From assembly GCA_963809815.1 (NCBI GenBank), contig CAWELM010000009.1, positions 92,820 to 156,819 on the forward strand: a DNA stretch of 64,000 nucleotides, in the 5' to 3' direction. The position numbers and the translations under genes were made by a program. The stretch's first letter is position 1, and each line of letters starts with the position of its first letter. This document shows, piece by piece, positions 10,450-18,453 of this stretch. The notes under the pieces are model-generated. The model made no database searches and was not told where the DNA came from. It saw nothing but the letters and a program-made list of their open reading frames with translations. The DNA comes from CAVVJA01 sp963809815. GTDB lineage: Bacteria; Actinomycetota; Actinomycetes; Mycobacteriales; Jatrophihabitantaceae.

Positions 10450-10733
10450 ACGCCCGGTGAGTCAGTTCGTGCCGTGCTTGACCGTTCAGCGCGATGGGTC
10501 GGAGTTGGCCTCGATCATGCTTGAGCATCCGCTGCCACACGCGCAGCCCCGGAGGAGGAGCCGGTGGTCAGATCTGATCTGAACAGGACGAACGACATGG
10601 CATTCGGGCTCGCCTTTCAAACCGTCGTGCGGATTTGCAGCGACCGTCGAGCTGCCATCCCACCGGCACGTGGCACTGGCCGAGCAGCGGCCCGCTCAGG
10701 TCGTGGGTCATGTGATCGGTTCCTCTGTAGGCG

Positions 10734-11270
10734 TCACTCGGTGCCCTCGATCCGGTCGAGGTGGTCGATAAGCGACTGGATAAATCCGCGGACCTCAAGC
10801 TTGGTGGTATTGCGGAGTTGGGTGAGGTATGCAATGTGCTGTTCGAGGTCGGCGTGGTGGGCGGCGAGCGCCGCTACCGACGCGGCCTTCACTTGGGCCT
10901 GCTCGATGATCTGTTTCGCGGCGGCCGCTGCCTCGTCGCGGACGGTCTGCGCCTCGCTGATCGTCCGGAGGTTGTACTCGTCGGCTTCGCGCATGGTGTC
11001 GTCCGCGGTCCGCCGCGCTTCGTTCCGGATGCCGGCGGATTCACCAAACCGGCCAAGGTCACGCTGCTCTCGCAACCGGGTGTTTTCGGCCTCAAGCTCC
11101 ATCATCCGGTCGTGCATTGCCTGCACCGCCCCTGCTACCCGGTCGATGAAATCGTCGACTTCGTCTTCGTCGTATCCGGCGGTGAGGCGGCGGGTCTCGT
11201 GAAAGGTGACGGCCTGCAGCTCGGCGGCGGTCAGCGGGCGATGAAGGTCGGTGCCAGCGGGTGGTGCCAT
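10734..11270 (-). CDS. DivIVA/Wag31-domain protein
   Basis: A 178-residue coiled-coil protein. The N-terminal DivIVA domain (about residues 12-65) has LTAAELQAVTFHETRRLTAG and YDEDEVDDFIDRVAGAV, the lipid-binding and crossed-loop region. A long heptad-rich coiled coil follows (about 55-170). DivIVA proteins recognise negatively curved membrane at poles and septa and recruit wall-synthesis or chromosome-segregation factors. It is shorter than essential Wag31, and an Ala-rich linker replaces the usual disordered part, so it may be a paralogue. ATG 11270 has a strong GAGGAGG ribosome site. Neighbouring genes suggest no shared pathway. Confidence 0.88.
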   Translation of the reverse strand: MAPPAGTDLHRPLTAAELQAVTFHETRRLTAGYDEDEVDDFIDRVAGAVQAMHDRMMELEAENTRLREQRDLGRFGESAGIRNEARRTADDTMREADEYNLRTISEAQTVRDEAAAAAKQIIEQAQVKAASVAALAAHHADLEQHIAYLTQLRNTTKLEVRGFIQSLIDHLDRIEGTE

Positions 11271-11620
11271 CGCCGGTTCCTCCTCGACGCCGGGCGGTAG
11301 CGAATCCCTCAGTTCGCACTCATCGAAACATATGCCCTACTGTCCGTACGCGACCAGTGTCGCGCCACTTGGGTGTCCTGGAGGCCCGTGATTCGGACCG
11401 ACCAGTCCCGGGCACACAAGCCTTCGTACCCCTGATCCACGTCGCCTCGGACGGGACGGTGGCCTCCTGTACTACGACCTGCAGAACGCCACCGCGGCGC
11501 AGCCGGGGCTGACCGACGCCTTCATCGCCCACTGCCATGTCGGTGAATCTCCTTGCGTTGAAGGTCAAAGCGTCACTTGACGATCAAGTGCGCATACGAA
11601 CGGATGGTTGAGCCGGGACG
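11271..11620. other. Intergenic stretch holding a sialidase-like fragment
   Basis: About 350 bases between two minus-strand genes. The plus-strand piece at 11417-11579 is recognisable and listed separately. I see nothing else. Confidence 0.45.
11417..11579 (+). pseudogene. Exo-sialidase/BNR-repeat-like fragment, frameshifted
   Basis: One frame reads QAFVPLIHVASDGTV and the next reads GLLYYDLQNATAAQPGLTDAFIAHCH, ending at a stop at 11579. Joined, they match the BNR-repeat region of secreted sialidase-like proteins (QAFxPxVxVAxDGTVGVxYYDxR). One missing G near 11461 explains the shift. No catalytic domain or start lies nearby, so it is a remnant. Confidence 0.5.
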
Positions 11621-12250
11621 TCAGGTCGCGCCGTGTAGGAGGTTGTGCCCGGCGAGTGGTCCCCCGAACTGCTGCATGCGGCCGCCGGAAACGAGGTCGC
11701 CCAGGTCGATGGGATAGAAGCCGGCGCCGTTGAACAGATCGATGATCGCCTGCTTGGCCGGCGCGCTGTCGCCGGATACGAAGATGACGCGTCGGCCGCC
11801 GGGAGCAATCGGATCCTGACCGAGGAGCTCGGCCGAAAGGTGACTGCCGGCCTTGACGAGCACTGCGCCGGGAACAAGGCCGGCGACGATCTCGCTCGAT
11901 GTGCGGCCGCCCAGCGGGGCCGGCGCCAGGTCCGGGAAGAGCAACGGGTTGGTGCCGTCGACGACTGTTCGACCTCCCCAGTCAACGCCCGACACGGCCG
12001 GGGCAACGGCCGCCCACGGCACGGCCAGCACCACGATTGGGCAAGCGACTGCGTCGTCAACCGTCCCGGCAAGGGCTCCTTCGCCCAGGGCCGCCACGGC
12101 TGATCGCAGCGAATCCGGTCCGTGGCTGTTGGCGATGACGACCTTCCGACCGGCCCGCAATGCCGTTCGAGCCCAAGCCGTGCCGGCGTGACCGGCACCG
12201 ATGACTCCGACGGCGTGATCGCGGTCGATTGCAGTATTTTCCGCAGCCAT
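11621..12250 (-). CDS. NADP oxidoreductase, coenzyme F420-dependent family
   Basis: A 209-residue protein with an N-terminal Rossmann motif (VGVIGAGHAGTAWARTALRAG) and the downstream pattern IVVLAVPW and VVDGTNP, as in NADPH:F420 reductase-like proteins. The closing part (LVSGGRMQQFGGPLAGHNLL) resembles the C-terminal domain of this family. It probably transfers hydride between NADP and F420 or a related substrate, but small Rossmann proteins of this group also act on other ketones, so the substrate is open. The start at 12250 follows AGGAGGTAACC, an excellent ribosome site. The gene is single and oriented like its oxidoreductase neighbour. Confidence 0.8.
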   Translation of the reverse strand: MAAENTAIDRDHAVGVIGAGHAGTAWARTALRAGRKVVIANSHGPDSLRSAVAALGEGALAGTVDDAVACPIVVLAVPWAAVAPAVSGVDWGGRTVVDGTNPLLFPDLAPAPLGGRTSSEIVAGLVPGAVLVKAGSHLSAELLGQDPIAPGGRRVIFVSGDSAPAKQAIIDLFNGAGFYPIDLGDLVSGGRMQQFGGPLAGHNLLHGAT

Positions 12251-12618
12251 GCTGGTTACCTCCTGTCGGTTTCGAACGACGTGAGCGACTCACGCGTCGC
12301 GGATGTCGTCGCAGGGCAGCCCGAAGGACCGGTGGACGCGGATCGCGTCGACGGTTTCCGGTTCCGCCCGATTGCTGGCAGCACGACGGCGACGACCGTG
12401 GAGTCGATCCCTGCGCGGCACGACCCCAAGATGATCGCCGCGACCTCCCACCGGCCTTGCGCGGAGCGGTAACGGAGCAGTTCGCGCGGGCCGGAGCCGT
12501 CAACCGAACTCATCTCGCCCGGCTGAGCGCCCGTATCTGGTGTCACCGGCCGAACCTCCGGGTGGGTCCCGGCGGCATGTCCCGAGCGGCTGGCTTGGCC
12601 GCCGCCGCGCCGCCCGCG
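12251..12618. other. Intergenic stretch holding an MFS transporter fragment
   Basis: About 370 bases between two minus-strand oxidoreductase genes. The only recognisable content is the transporter N-terminus listed at 12364-12546. Confidence 0.45.
12364..12546 (-). pseudogene. N-terminal fragment of MFS (DHA2-type) transporter
   Basis: The minus strand encodes RSAQGRWEVAAIILGSCRAG and then IDSTVVAVVLPAIGR. This is the first transmembrane helix and signature of DHA2/EmrB-type drug transporters (GxGxDxTVVNVALPAIGRDL). After the AIGR position the similarity is lost and the frame ends within about 35 residues. The remaining helices are missing, so the gene is a stub. Confidence 0.55.
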
Positions 12619-13524
12619 CTAGTTGAGGGTGAGGATGATGCGCTCGTGGACGTTGCCGCTTTCCAACTGGCGGTGGGCCTCGGCGGCGTGCTGCATGGGC
12701 AGGGATTGGTGCGCGCGCAGGCGGAGCCGGCCGTCGGCCAGCAGGGCGATCGTCTCATCCAGGGCACCGGGGGCACGGTCGGGCGTGGGCTCAGACAGCC
12801 TGACGCCGAAGTCAGCGGCGGCCGGGTCTGACAAGGTGATGACCCGCTTGGGTCCGCCGGCCAGGGCGATCGCGTCGGCCAGGACACCCTTGCCGGCCGC
12901 GTCGAACACGGCGTCCACCGCGCCCAGCGCGCGGACCCGGCCGGCCACGCCAGCGCCGTACCGCACCGGCGTCGCTCCCAGCTCGCGGGCGAGCGTCTCG
13001 TCGTGCTCGGCGACTGCGCTGATCACCCTGACCCCCCGGGCCACCGCGAGCTGCGTGGCGATAACGCCGACCGATCCGCTGCCGCCGAACAGCAGCAGCG
13101 TCTCACCGCTGTTGACGTTCAGCTGCCGCAGGACGCCGACGGCCGCCTCGGCCGAGCTGGGGAGCGCGGCGGCATCGATCCACGACACGGTGTCTGGCTT
13201 GCGGGTCCACGTCGACGCCACCGCGTACTCGGCGTAGCCGCCCAGGCTGAGCAGCAGGGCCGCGACGGCGTCACCGGTGGACGTGCCGGTGACACCGGGC
13301 CCGACCGCGTCGACGGTGCCTGCCGCCTCGAAGCCGAGCACGGCGCTAGCGGGCAGCGGGATCGCCTTGAGATAGCCGGCCCGCAGGGCGAGATCGGTCG
13401 GGCTGATGCCGGCGGCCTTGACCTTGATCCTGATCTGTCCCTCACCCGGTTCGGCCAGCGAGACCCCGGCCCACTTCAGTACCTCAGGCGGTCCGTACCC
13501 GGTCATCACAACCGCGTTGGGCAT
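12619..13524 (-). CDS. NADP-dependent quinone oxidoreductase/alcohol dehydrogenase
   Basis: A 301-residue medium-chain dehydrogenase of the quinone oxidoreductase type. It has an N-terminal GroES-like domain (MPNAVVMTGYGPPEVLKW, then AAGISPTDLALRAG), the NADP site LLLFGGSGSVGVIATQLA (about 145-162), and a C-terminal close like VHERIILTLN. No zinc-ligand cysteines are present, as expected for this subgroup. ATG 13524 follows AGGAA at suitable spacing. A MarR-type operator overlaps its promoter and a marR gene lies just upstream on the same strand, so it is likely MarR-regulated, for example by quinones or electrophiles. Confidence 0.9.
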   Translation of the reverse strand: MPNAVVMTGYGPPEVLKWAGVSLAEPGEGQIRIKVKAAGISPTDLALRAGYLKAIPLPASAVLGFEAAGTVDAVGPGVTGTSTGDAVAALLLSLGGYAEYAVASTWTRKPDTVSWIDAAALPSSAEAAVGVLRQLNVNSGETLLLFGGSGSVGVIATQLAVARGVRVISAVAEHDETLARELGATPVRYGAGVAGRVRALGAVDAVFDAAGKGVLADAIALAGGPKRVITLSDPAAADFGVRLSEPTPDRAPGALDETIALLADGRLRLRAHQSLPMQHAAEAHRQLESGNVHERIILTLN

Positions 13525-13851
13525 GGCAGTTCCTTCCGGGTAACGACCTCGGCATGGCCGCGAACGGCAACGTCAGCGTTTTCGTTGTGCGCTGCTATGC
13601 CAACATACGTGACACGTCACTTAATGGTCAACATGATATGTCACGTAATTCTCGGACCGGGAAAGGCCGCCGACGTGCCGGGTCGCCTGAGCCTGCTTCC
13701 CAGGACCGGGACGTGGCGGACGTCAGGTCCCGCCTGGGCCGCCAGGCTCGCCTGCCCGCTGCCGCGGTCATAGCGGCTGGCGCGTCGGGCGCCGGTTCCA
13801 GGCGCGGTTGCCTGCCGGCACGGGACCGAGCCGGCCGGGCGGCGGGTCCGG
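13525..13851. other. Regulatory gap between marR and the oxidoreductase
   Basis: About 330 bases. The right-hand half is GC-rich with no credible gene. The left-hand half carries the promoter and operator sites listed separately. A plus-strand frame beginning MSRNSRTGK at 13638 copies the first codons of marR but shows no further similarity, so it is not called. Confidence 0.5.
13602..13648 (-). promoter_or_regulatory. Promoter and two MarR-type operator sites of the oxidoreductase
   Basis: On the minus strand TTGACC (13631-13626) and TATGTT (13607-13602) are 18 bases apart, a plausible -35/-10 pair. Between them lies the inverted repeat GTGAC-AC-GTCAC (13609-13620). Upstream, 13634-13648 contains a 15-base site, TGATATGTCACGTAA. 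Its exact reverse complement overlaps the marR start codon. Shared sites at both genes imply one regulator, which would repress by blocking RNA polymerase. Confidence 0.62.
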
Positions 13852-14379
13852 TCAGTCCTTCGCCGGGTGCCAGTCGACGGGCGGCGGAAGCGAGCCCTGC
13901 TCGATGATGTTGCCGTACACGCTTTCCAGCGCCTCGCTGAGCGGCCCCACAAGGCGAGCCGGCAGGCCCCCGAAGAACAGGCGCCGGACAAGATCCACGT
14001 GCCCAGGCGCCGCTTCCTCCAGAGCCTGCCGCCCCCGGCCGGTCAGGGTCACCTCGGTGACCCGCCTGTCGGCAGCGGACAGGTCGCACGTCACCAGGCC
14101 TCGAGCGCTCATCCGCCGCACGTGGTGCGACACCCGGCTGCGCTCCCACCCGATCTGCGCGGCGAGGACGGTGATCTGCATCCGCCCCCCGTCGGCGACG
14201 CTCAGCGCCGTCAGCACGTCGTAATCAGGCAGCGACAGGCCGCTGTCCGCGAGGAGTTGGCGATTCATCTCGTACGCCAGGCGCAGCTGAACCCGAATAT
14301 AGGCCAGCCACGTCCGCCGCTGGTTCACGTCGAGCCATCCGCCGGCGGGCTCCAGGCCGGCCTTGCCGTTACGTGACAT
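13852..14379 (-). CDS. MarR-family transcriptional regulator
   Basis: A 175-residue winged-helix regulator. The DNA-binding core is about residues 60-110: LTALSVADGGRMQITVLAAQ, then IGWERSRVSHHVRRMSARGL (recognition helix) and the wing DRRVTEVTLTGRGRQAL. Flanking helices form the dimer interface. MarR proteins repress neighbouring genes and release DNA on binding phenolic or oxidising ligands. The start ATG (14379) sits inside a 15-base sequence that also occurs, inverted, in the promoter of the oxidoreductase gene downstream. This implies autoregulation and control of that gene. Confidence 0.93.
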   Translation of the reverse strand: MSRNGKAGLEPAGGWLDVNQRRTWLAYIRVQLRLAYEMNRQLLADSGLSLPDYDVLTALSVADGGRMQITVLAAQIGWERSRVSHHVRRMSARGLVTCDLSAADRRVTEVTLTGRGRQALEEAAPGHVDLVRRLFFGGLPARLVGPLSEALESVYGNIIEQGSLPPPVDWHPAKD

Positions 14380-14383
14380 ATCA
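14369..14383 (-). promoter_or_regulatory. MarR operator-like site over the marR start codon
   Basis: TTACGTGACATATCA at 14369-14383 is the exact reverse complement of 13634-13648. It includes the marR ATG. A binding site over the start would allow autorepression. An alternative is that the match reflects a short duplication of the gene start (both read MSRN in opposite directions). Confidence 0.55.
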
Positions 14384-14442
14384 CTGACTTTACAGCCACG
14401 GCCGCCGCGCTTCCCGGCCGGCTACGCGAACACTGGGCAACC

Positions 14443-14700
14443 AGAGACGACCTCACGGCGAGGCTTTTCAACTCGGCGCCGTCAACCGCCCAGACTGCCA
14501 GCGCTCGTCCGCGTGATCCGGCGTCTGGCCGCAACTACACGTCGCACACAACGGGATCGTCGACCGACACCAACAGCGTGACCGGGAAGACGCTGAGCTT
14601 CACCCAGCAGTGGGTCGACACCGTGGACCTGGTCACCGATGCCCGCACCGTCGTCGGCAAGGCGTTCCTGATGACCGACCGTCGATACCGAGCAATTTGA
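14443..14700 (+). pseudogene. Unidentified C-terminal fragment without start codon
   Basis: One plus-strand frame is open for about 85 codons to a stop at 14700, with a natural-looking mix of residues (SVTGKTLSFTQQWVDTVDLV, then TDARTVVGKAFLMTDRRY). It has no ATG or GTG with a ribosome site. I do not recognise the family. It may be the end of a secreted or enzyme gene cut off by rearrangement. Confidence 0.28.
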
Positions 14701-15252
14701 CGCCCGGCGGAGGGCACTCAGATCGATCACTCTGGCGCGCCTATCCGCCGCGCCTGGCGACCGTACGGCGGCAACGCAGCGACGCCTTTATCGTCACCGA
14801 ACCTTGTTCTTCCCGCGTCTCCAATGGGCGCCGATGCACCTTTGCACTAGCGAGTTACTGGAGTAGCTGTGGTGATTCACCGCGAATTAGGTCGCGGTCG
14901 CCACCGGCGCCAGCCACAGTGTCGGCACCGCAGCTGCGCCTCGCACAAGCCGACACATCGTGGTCCTCGCCGGCGACGAGCCGAACACGACTCGCGCCGT
15001 TCACCGCGGTCGCGCGAGTGCTGTACAGCTCGTTGGTGGCAACGCGCCCGTTGATGGATGATCAGGATGGGAGAAAGGCGACAATGCAACCCACCCAGGC
15101 TGCCCCATCCTGAGCACCAGGAAGTTCGGTGGCCGTCGCCAGCCGCCGCGCGTCAAGATCGACGCGAGTCGGTTCGCACTCACGCATGGTCGCGGCAGTG
15201 TGAGCGCTCGCGGCGGCGCCGGCCCGATCGGGCCGCGGTTCCGGGGTTTTCG

Positions 15253-15281
15253 TTGACCAATTAGTTGTTATGGAGTTTAGT
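15253..15281 (+). promoter_or_regulatory. Probable promoter of the GH3 gene
   Basis: TTGACC at 15253-15258 and TTTAGT at 15276-15281 are separated by 17 bases. The implied transcript start near 15288 lies just past the upstream candidate GTG (15284), which favours the GTG at 15344 as the real translation start. Confidence 0.45.
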
Positions 15282-15343
15282 AAGTGCCACGGGGCGAGAG
15301 CGGGCAGTCGCGCGCTCGTGGTCATGGGCCGACTGGAGTCGCC

Positions 15344-17962
15344 GTGCAGATCAAGCGCCGTGTCAGTGTTGTTGTCGCCGCCGTAGTCTTTGGTGCGTTC
15401 GCTGTGGTCGCGGCCGCTGCACCCGGTTCCGCGACGCCAGCGCGATCGGCGCTGGGGACGTCGGTGTCGCCGGCTAATCGGGCGGCTGCGCTCCTCGCGC
15501 AGATGACGCTGGAGGAGAAGATCGCGATGGTGCACGGCGCCGGATACCCGGTGCCGTTCAATGGGGCCGGTTATGCCGGGGTCGTTCCGGGCAACGCGCG
15601 GCTCGGCATCCCCCCGTTGTACCTGGCGGATTCTCCGGTTGGCGTCGGCAACGGCTCTACTGGAGTGACCCAGTGGCCGGACACGGCTGCTCTCGCGTCG
15701 ACGTTCAGCACGTCACTGGCCCGCAGCTACGGGTTGGCGTACGGCGCCGAACAGGCCGGCAAGGGCAATAACGTCGCACTCGCCCCGACGGTCAACATTC
15801 TGCGCCTGCCGGTGTGGGGCCGCGCGCCGGAGACGTTCAGCGAAGACCCGTACCTCACGGCGCAGGCCAGCACCGCCGAGATCCGCGGTATCCAAAGCAA
15901 TCACGTGATCGCCACCGTCAAGCACTTCGTCGCCAACAACCAGGAGATCTTGCGTAGCTCCATCAACGTGATCGCGACCCAGCGCACCCTTGCCGAGATC
16001 TACCAGCCGGCGTTCCGCTCGGCCGTGACGCGGGGCGGCGTGGGTGCGGTGATGTGCTCCTATAACCGCATCGGCGGCACGTATGCGTGCGAGAACGGTG
16101 ACGAGCTGACTGGGGTGCTGCGCGAGGCCTGGAACTTCGACGGATTCGTGATGTCGGATTGGGGCGCGCTGCACAGCACGGCCGCCGCCGCCAACGCCGG
16201 CTTGGACATGGAGATGCCAGGGGCCAGCAGTGAGACCAACCCGACGCCGATAGACCAGCTGTTCGGTTCCTACTTCAACAGCAAGCTGAAGGCGGCGGTG
16301 CAAAGCGGTGCGGTCAGCGAAGCGACGCTCGACACCATGGTGCGCAACATCCTCACCGCGATGTTCCGCGTCGGGTTGTTCGACCACCCGCTGCCCACCC
16401 CGGCGAGTGTCAAGGACACCAACGTGAGCAGCCCCGAGCACCTTCGGCTGGCCACCACGATCGGTGCGGACGGCACGGTGCTGCTGAAGAACGCGGACGG
16501 CACGCTGCCGCTGGAGGCCAAGTCGCTGCACTCCGTCGCGGTCATCGGCGACGCGGCACAGGAGCACCCGCAGACCGCCGCCGGCGGGTCGGCTGCCGTG
16601 ATCGCGTCGCAGCCGATCGTCACGGCGCTGGACGGCATTCGCGCGCGGACGGCGGCCACCGGAGTCACGGTCACCCACGCGCAAGGCACGTTGGGCACCG
16701 GCGCCCTCGACGCCGTCCCCGCCTCGGCTTTCGGCACCGGCCTGACCGCGACCTACTACCCCAGCGCGGATCTGTCCGGCGCGCCCATCGCCACGGAGAC
16801 CGTGCCGAATCTTGACATCACCGGCGATCCGGCAGCCGTCTCGGGGCACAGCGTGTGGTCCGCGGCCTATGCCGGGACGCTGAGCGCGCCGGCGACCGGC
16901 GACTACCGCTTCTCCCTGAACGCGGGCGGATTCGCCACCGTATGGATCGACGGCAAGAGCGTCGTGCGGTTCCTGCCGGCACGGGAGAAGCTGCAGAACG
17001 GGCTGATCCACCTGGCCGCCGGAGCGCACTCAATCCGCGTCGAGGTCACCCCCTACCAAGAGCACCTGGTCACCGTCGATCTGTTCGCGGTCACCCCTGG
17101 TCTGCATCTGGGCTGGCAGCCGCAGGAGAATCTGCTCATCGCGCAGGCGGTCGACGCGGCACGCGCGGCCGACGTTGCGGTCGTCGTCGCGTCCGACGTG
17201 GCCAGCGAGGGGATGGACCGCAGCACCCTCGCGCTGCCCGCTGACCAGGACAAGCTGATCACCGCCGTGGCCAAGGCGAACCCGCGCACCATCGTCGTGC
17301 TGAACACCTCGAGTGCGGTGCTCATGCCGTGGCTGAACCGGGTCGCCGCCGTGCTCGAAGCCTGGTACGGCGGGCAGAACACCGGCACCTCGCTGGCTCG
17401 TGTGCTGTTCGGTGACGCCAACCCCTCCGGCAAGCTGCCGGTGACGTTCCCGCGCAGCAACGCGCAGGGTCCGGCTGACCCGACCCGCGAAACGTTGCAG
17501 TACCCCGGCAACGGCAGCGACGTTCACTACGACGAAGGCCTGCTCGTCGGCTACCGCTGGTACGACGCCACCGGGCAACACCCGCTGTTCCCGTTCGGTT
17601 TCGGGCTGTCCTACACGAGATTCCAGTTCCGTGACCTGTCCGTGCAGGCAACCGGCAAGCAGGCGTGGACCGTCACTGCGAAGGTCACCAACACCGGCGC
17701 ACTGGCCGGCGCCGAGGTCCCCCAGCTCTACCTCGGATTCCCGTCCTCGACCAATGAGCCGCCCAAACAGCTCAAGGGCTTCACCCGGATCACCCTGCAG
17801 CCGGGCCAGACCCGCACCGTGAGGTTCACGCTCAACGCCGACTCGGTCGCGATCTGGGACACCGCCGCGAACGGCTGGACCGTCCAGCCGGGCAAATACC
17901 GCGTCCTGGTCGGCAACTCGTCGCGTGACCTGCCACTGCACGGTTCACTGACCGTCCGCTAG
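15344..17962 (+). CDS. Secreted GH3 beta-glucosidase with PA14 domain
   Basis: About 872 residues. A signal peptide (VQIKRRVSVVVAAVVFGAFA, then VVAAAAPGSATPA) directs export. The GH3 N-terminal barrel carries VKHFVANNQE and the nucleophile region GFVMSDWGA, where Asp is catalytic. The GH3 C-terminal alpha/beta domain contains a PA14 insert (about residues 465-585 from this start), which usually shapes substrate choice or binds sugar. A fibronectin-III-like domain ends the protein. It releases glucose or other sugars from beta-linked oligosaccharides outside the cell. GTG 15344 is preferred over GTG 15284 because GGAG precedes it and the signal peptide begins there. Confidence 0.93.
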   Translation: MQIKRRVSVVVAAVVFGAFAVVAAAAPGSATPARSALGTSVSPANRAAALLAQMTLEEKIAMVHGAGYPVPFNGAGYAGVVPGNARLGIPPLYLADSPVGVGNGSTGVTQWPDTAALASTFSTSLARSYGLAYGAEQAGKGNNVALAPTVNILRLPVWGRAPETFSEDPYLTAQASTAEIRGIQSNHVIATVKHFVANNQEILRSSINVIATQRTLAEIYQPAFRSAVTRGGVGAVMCSYNRIGGTYACENGDELTGVLREAWNFDGFVMSDWGALHSTAAAANAGLDMEMPGASSETNPTPIDQLFGSYFNSKLKAAVQSGAVSEATLDTMVRNILTAMFRVGLFDHPLPTPASVKDTNVSSPEHLRLATTIGADGTVLLKNADGTLPLEAKSLHSVAVIGDAAQEHPQTAAGGSAAVIASQPIVTALDGIRARTAATGVTVTHAQGTLGTGALDAVPASAFGTGLTATYYPSADLSGAPIATETVPNLDITGDPAAVSGHSVWSAAYAGTLSAPATGDYRFSLNAGGFATVWIDGKSVVRFLPAREKLQNGLIHLAAGAHSIRVEVTPYQEHLVTVDLFAVTPGLHLGWQPQENLLIAQAVDAARAADVAVVVASDVASEGMDRSTLALPADQDKLITAVAKANPRTIVVLNTSSAVLMPWLNRVAAVLEAWYGGQNTGTSLARVLFGDANPSGKLPVTFPRSNAQGPADPTRETLQYPGNGSDVHYDEGLLVGYRWYDATGQHPLFPFGFGLSYTRFQFRDLSVQATGKQAWTVTAKVTNTGALAGAEVPQLYLGFPSSTNEPPKQLKGFTRITLQPGQTRTVRFTLNADSVAIWDTAANGWTVQPGKYRVLVGNSSRDLPLHGSLTVR

Positions 17963-17989
17963 CCGCCCACGCGCTCTACGTCGGGGCCC

Positions 17990-18009
17990 CGCCGGCAGGG
18001 TGGCCGGCG
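17990..18009 (+). terminator. Hairpin terminator after the GH3 gene
   Basis: CGCCGGC and GCCGGCG form a perfect 7-base stem with a 6-base loop, 28 bases after the stop codon. There is no U-tract, which is common for actinobacterial hairpin terminators. Confidence 0.5.
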
Positions 18010-18234
18010 CTGGGCGCCCTGGGTGGCCGTCACACTCAGGTCAAAGCTCGTGGGCCAGGTCAAGGATCGTGGACAGTTTCCGTTAGTCGATCATCCGGCC
18101 GTCGCCGCTGCGGTGGACTCGTTGACGGCCACGCGAGGTGCGCAGCCCAGGACGGCGCGCACCCGGCGAAACGTGCGCGGGCTCGGTGGGCCGGCTTGCC
18201 GGTAGAACATCTCATATACCGCCTACCGCACGAC

Positions 18235-18376
18235 ACACCGGCGCTCTGGCCGGCTATTCGGGTCTAACCCGCGAGGCGTACACGCTTGATCTGCGGCAAT
18301 ACCCGTCCTGGTGTGCGCAGCACGGGTTGCATCTGTTCACCGCGAAGCGGGCGGACATCGAAAGCTTCGGTCGCCG
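18235..18376 (+). pseudogene. Tyrosine integrase N-terminal domain fragment
   Basis: The frame reads LAGYSGLTREAYTLDLRQYP, then SWCAQHGLHLFTAKRADIES, matching the SAM-like DNA-binding domain of phage-type integrases (GLTRExYxxDLRxFxxWC...RADIExF). No catalytic Arg/His/Tyr domain follows, and similarity ends about 45 residues in. A second integrase remnant lies at 25.6-26.0 kb on the other strand. Confidence 0.68.
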
Positions 18377-18453
18377 TGCGCACTGCGTGCGAACTTCGGT
18401 CGAAATCCGTGGAATTCATGCTGCGGTCGTTCGCGGGTCTACGTCAAGCGATG

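Larger units (their letters stand above)
10069..10733. other. Intergenic stretch with integration-scar features
   Basis: About 665 bases without an intact gene. It contains paired GGGTACACA sites, a 3' fragment of tRNA-Arg and a tandem repeat of the tRNA terminus, each listed separately. Together these look like one side of an old integrative element. Confidence 0.55.
14380..15343. other. Long intergenic stretch upstream of the GH3 gene
   Basis: About 960 bases with no intact gene. A coding-like fragment sits at 14443-14700 and a promoter for the GH3 gene near 15253; both are listed. The rest has short frames of poor composition on both strands. Confidence 0.45.
17963..18453. other. Intergenic stretch with terminator and integrase remnant
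   Basis: About 490 bases after the GH3 gene. It holds a hairpin (17990-18009) and an integrase N-terminal fragment (18235-18376), both listed. I see no other gene. Confidence 0.5.

Noticed and set aside
13638..13907. Plus-strand gene beginning MSRNSRTGK
   Set aside because: Only the first four codons match marR; the rest has no MarR features, so the match is better read as an operator.
14869..15283. Short genes between 14.9 and 15.3 kb
   Set aside because: Translations are Arg/Ser/Pro-rich on both strands, with no ribosome site or known motif.
15713..17029. 438-codon open frame opposite the GH3 gene
   Set aside because: Arg/Gly-rich antisense of a well-supported GH3 enzyme, typical of high-GC DNA.
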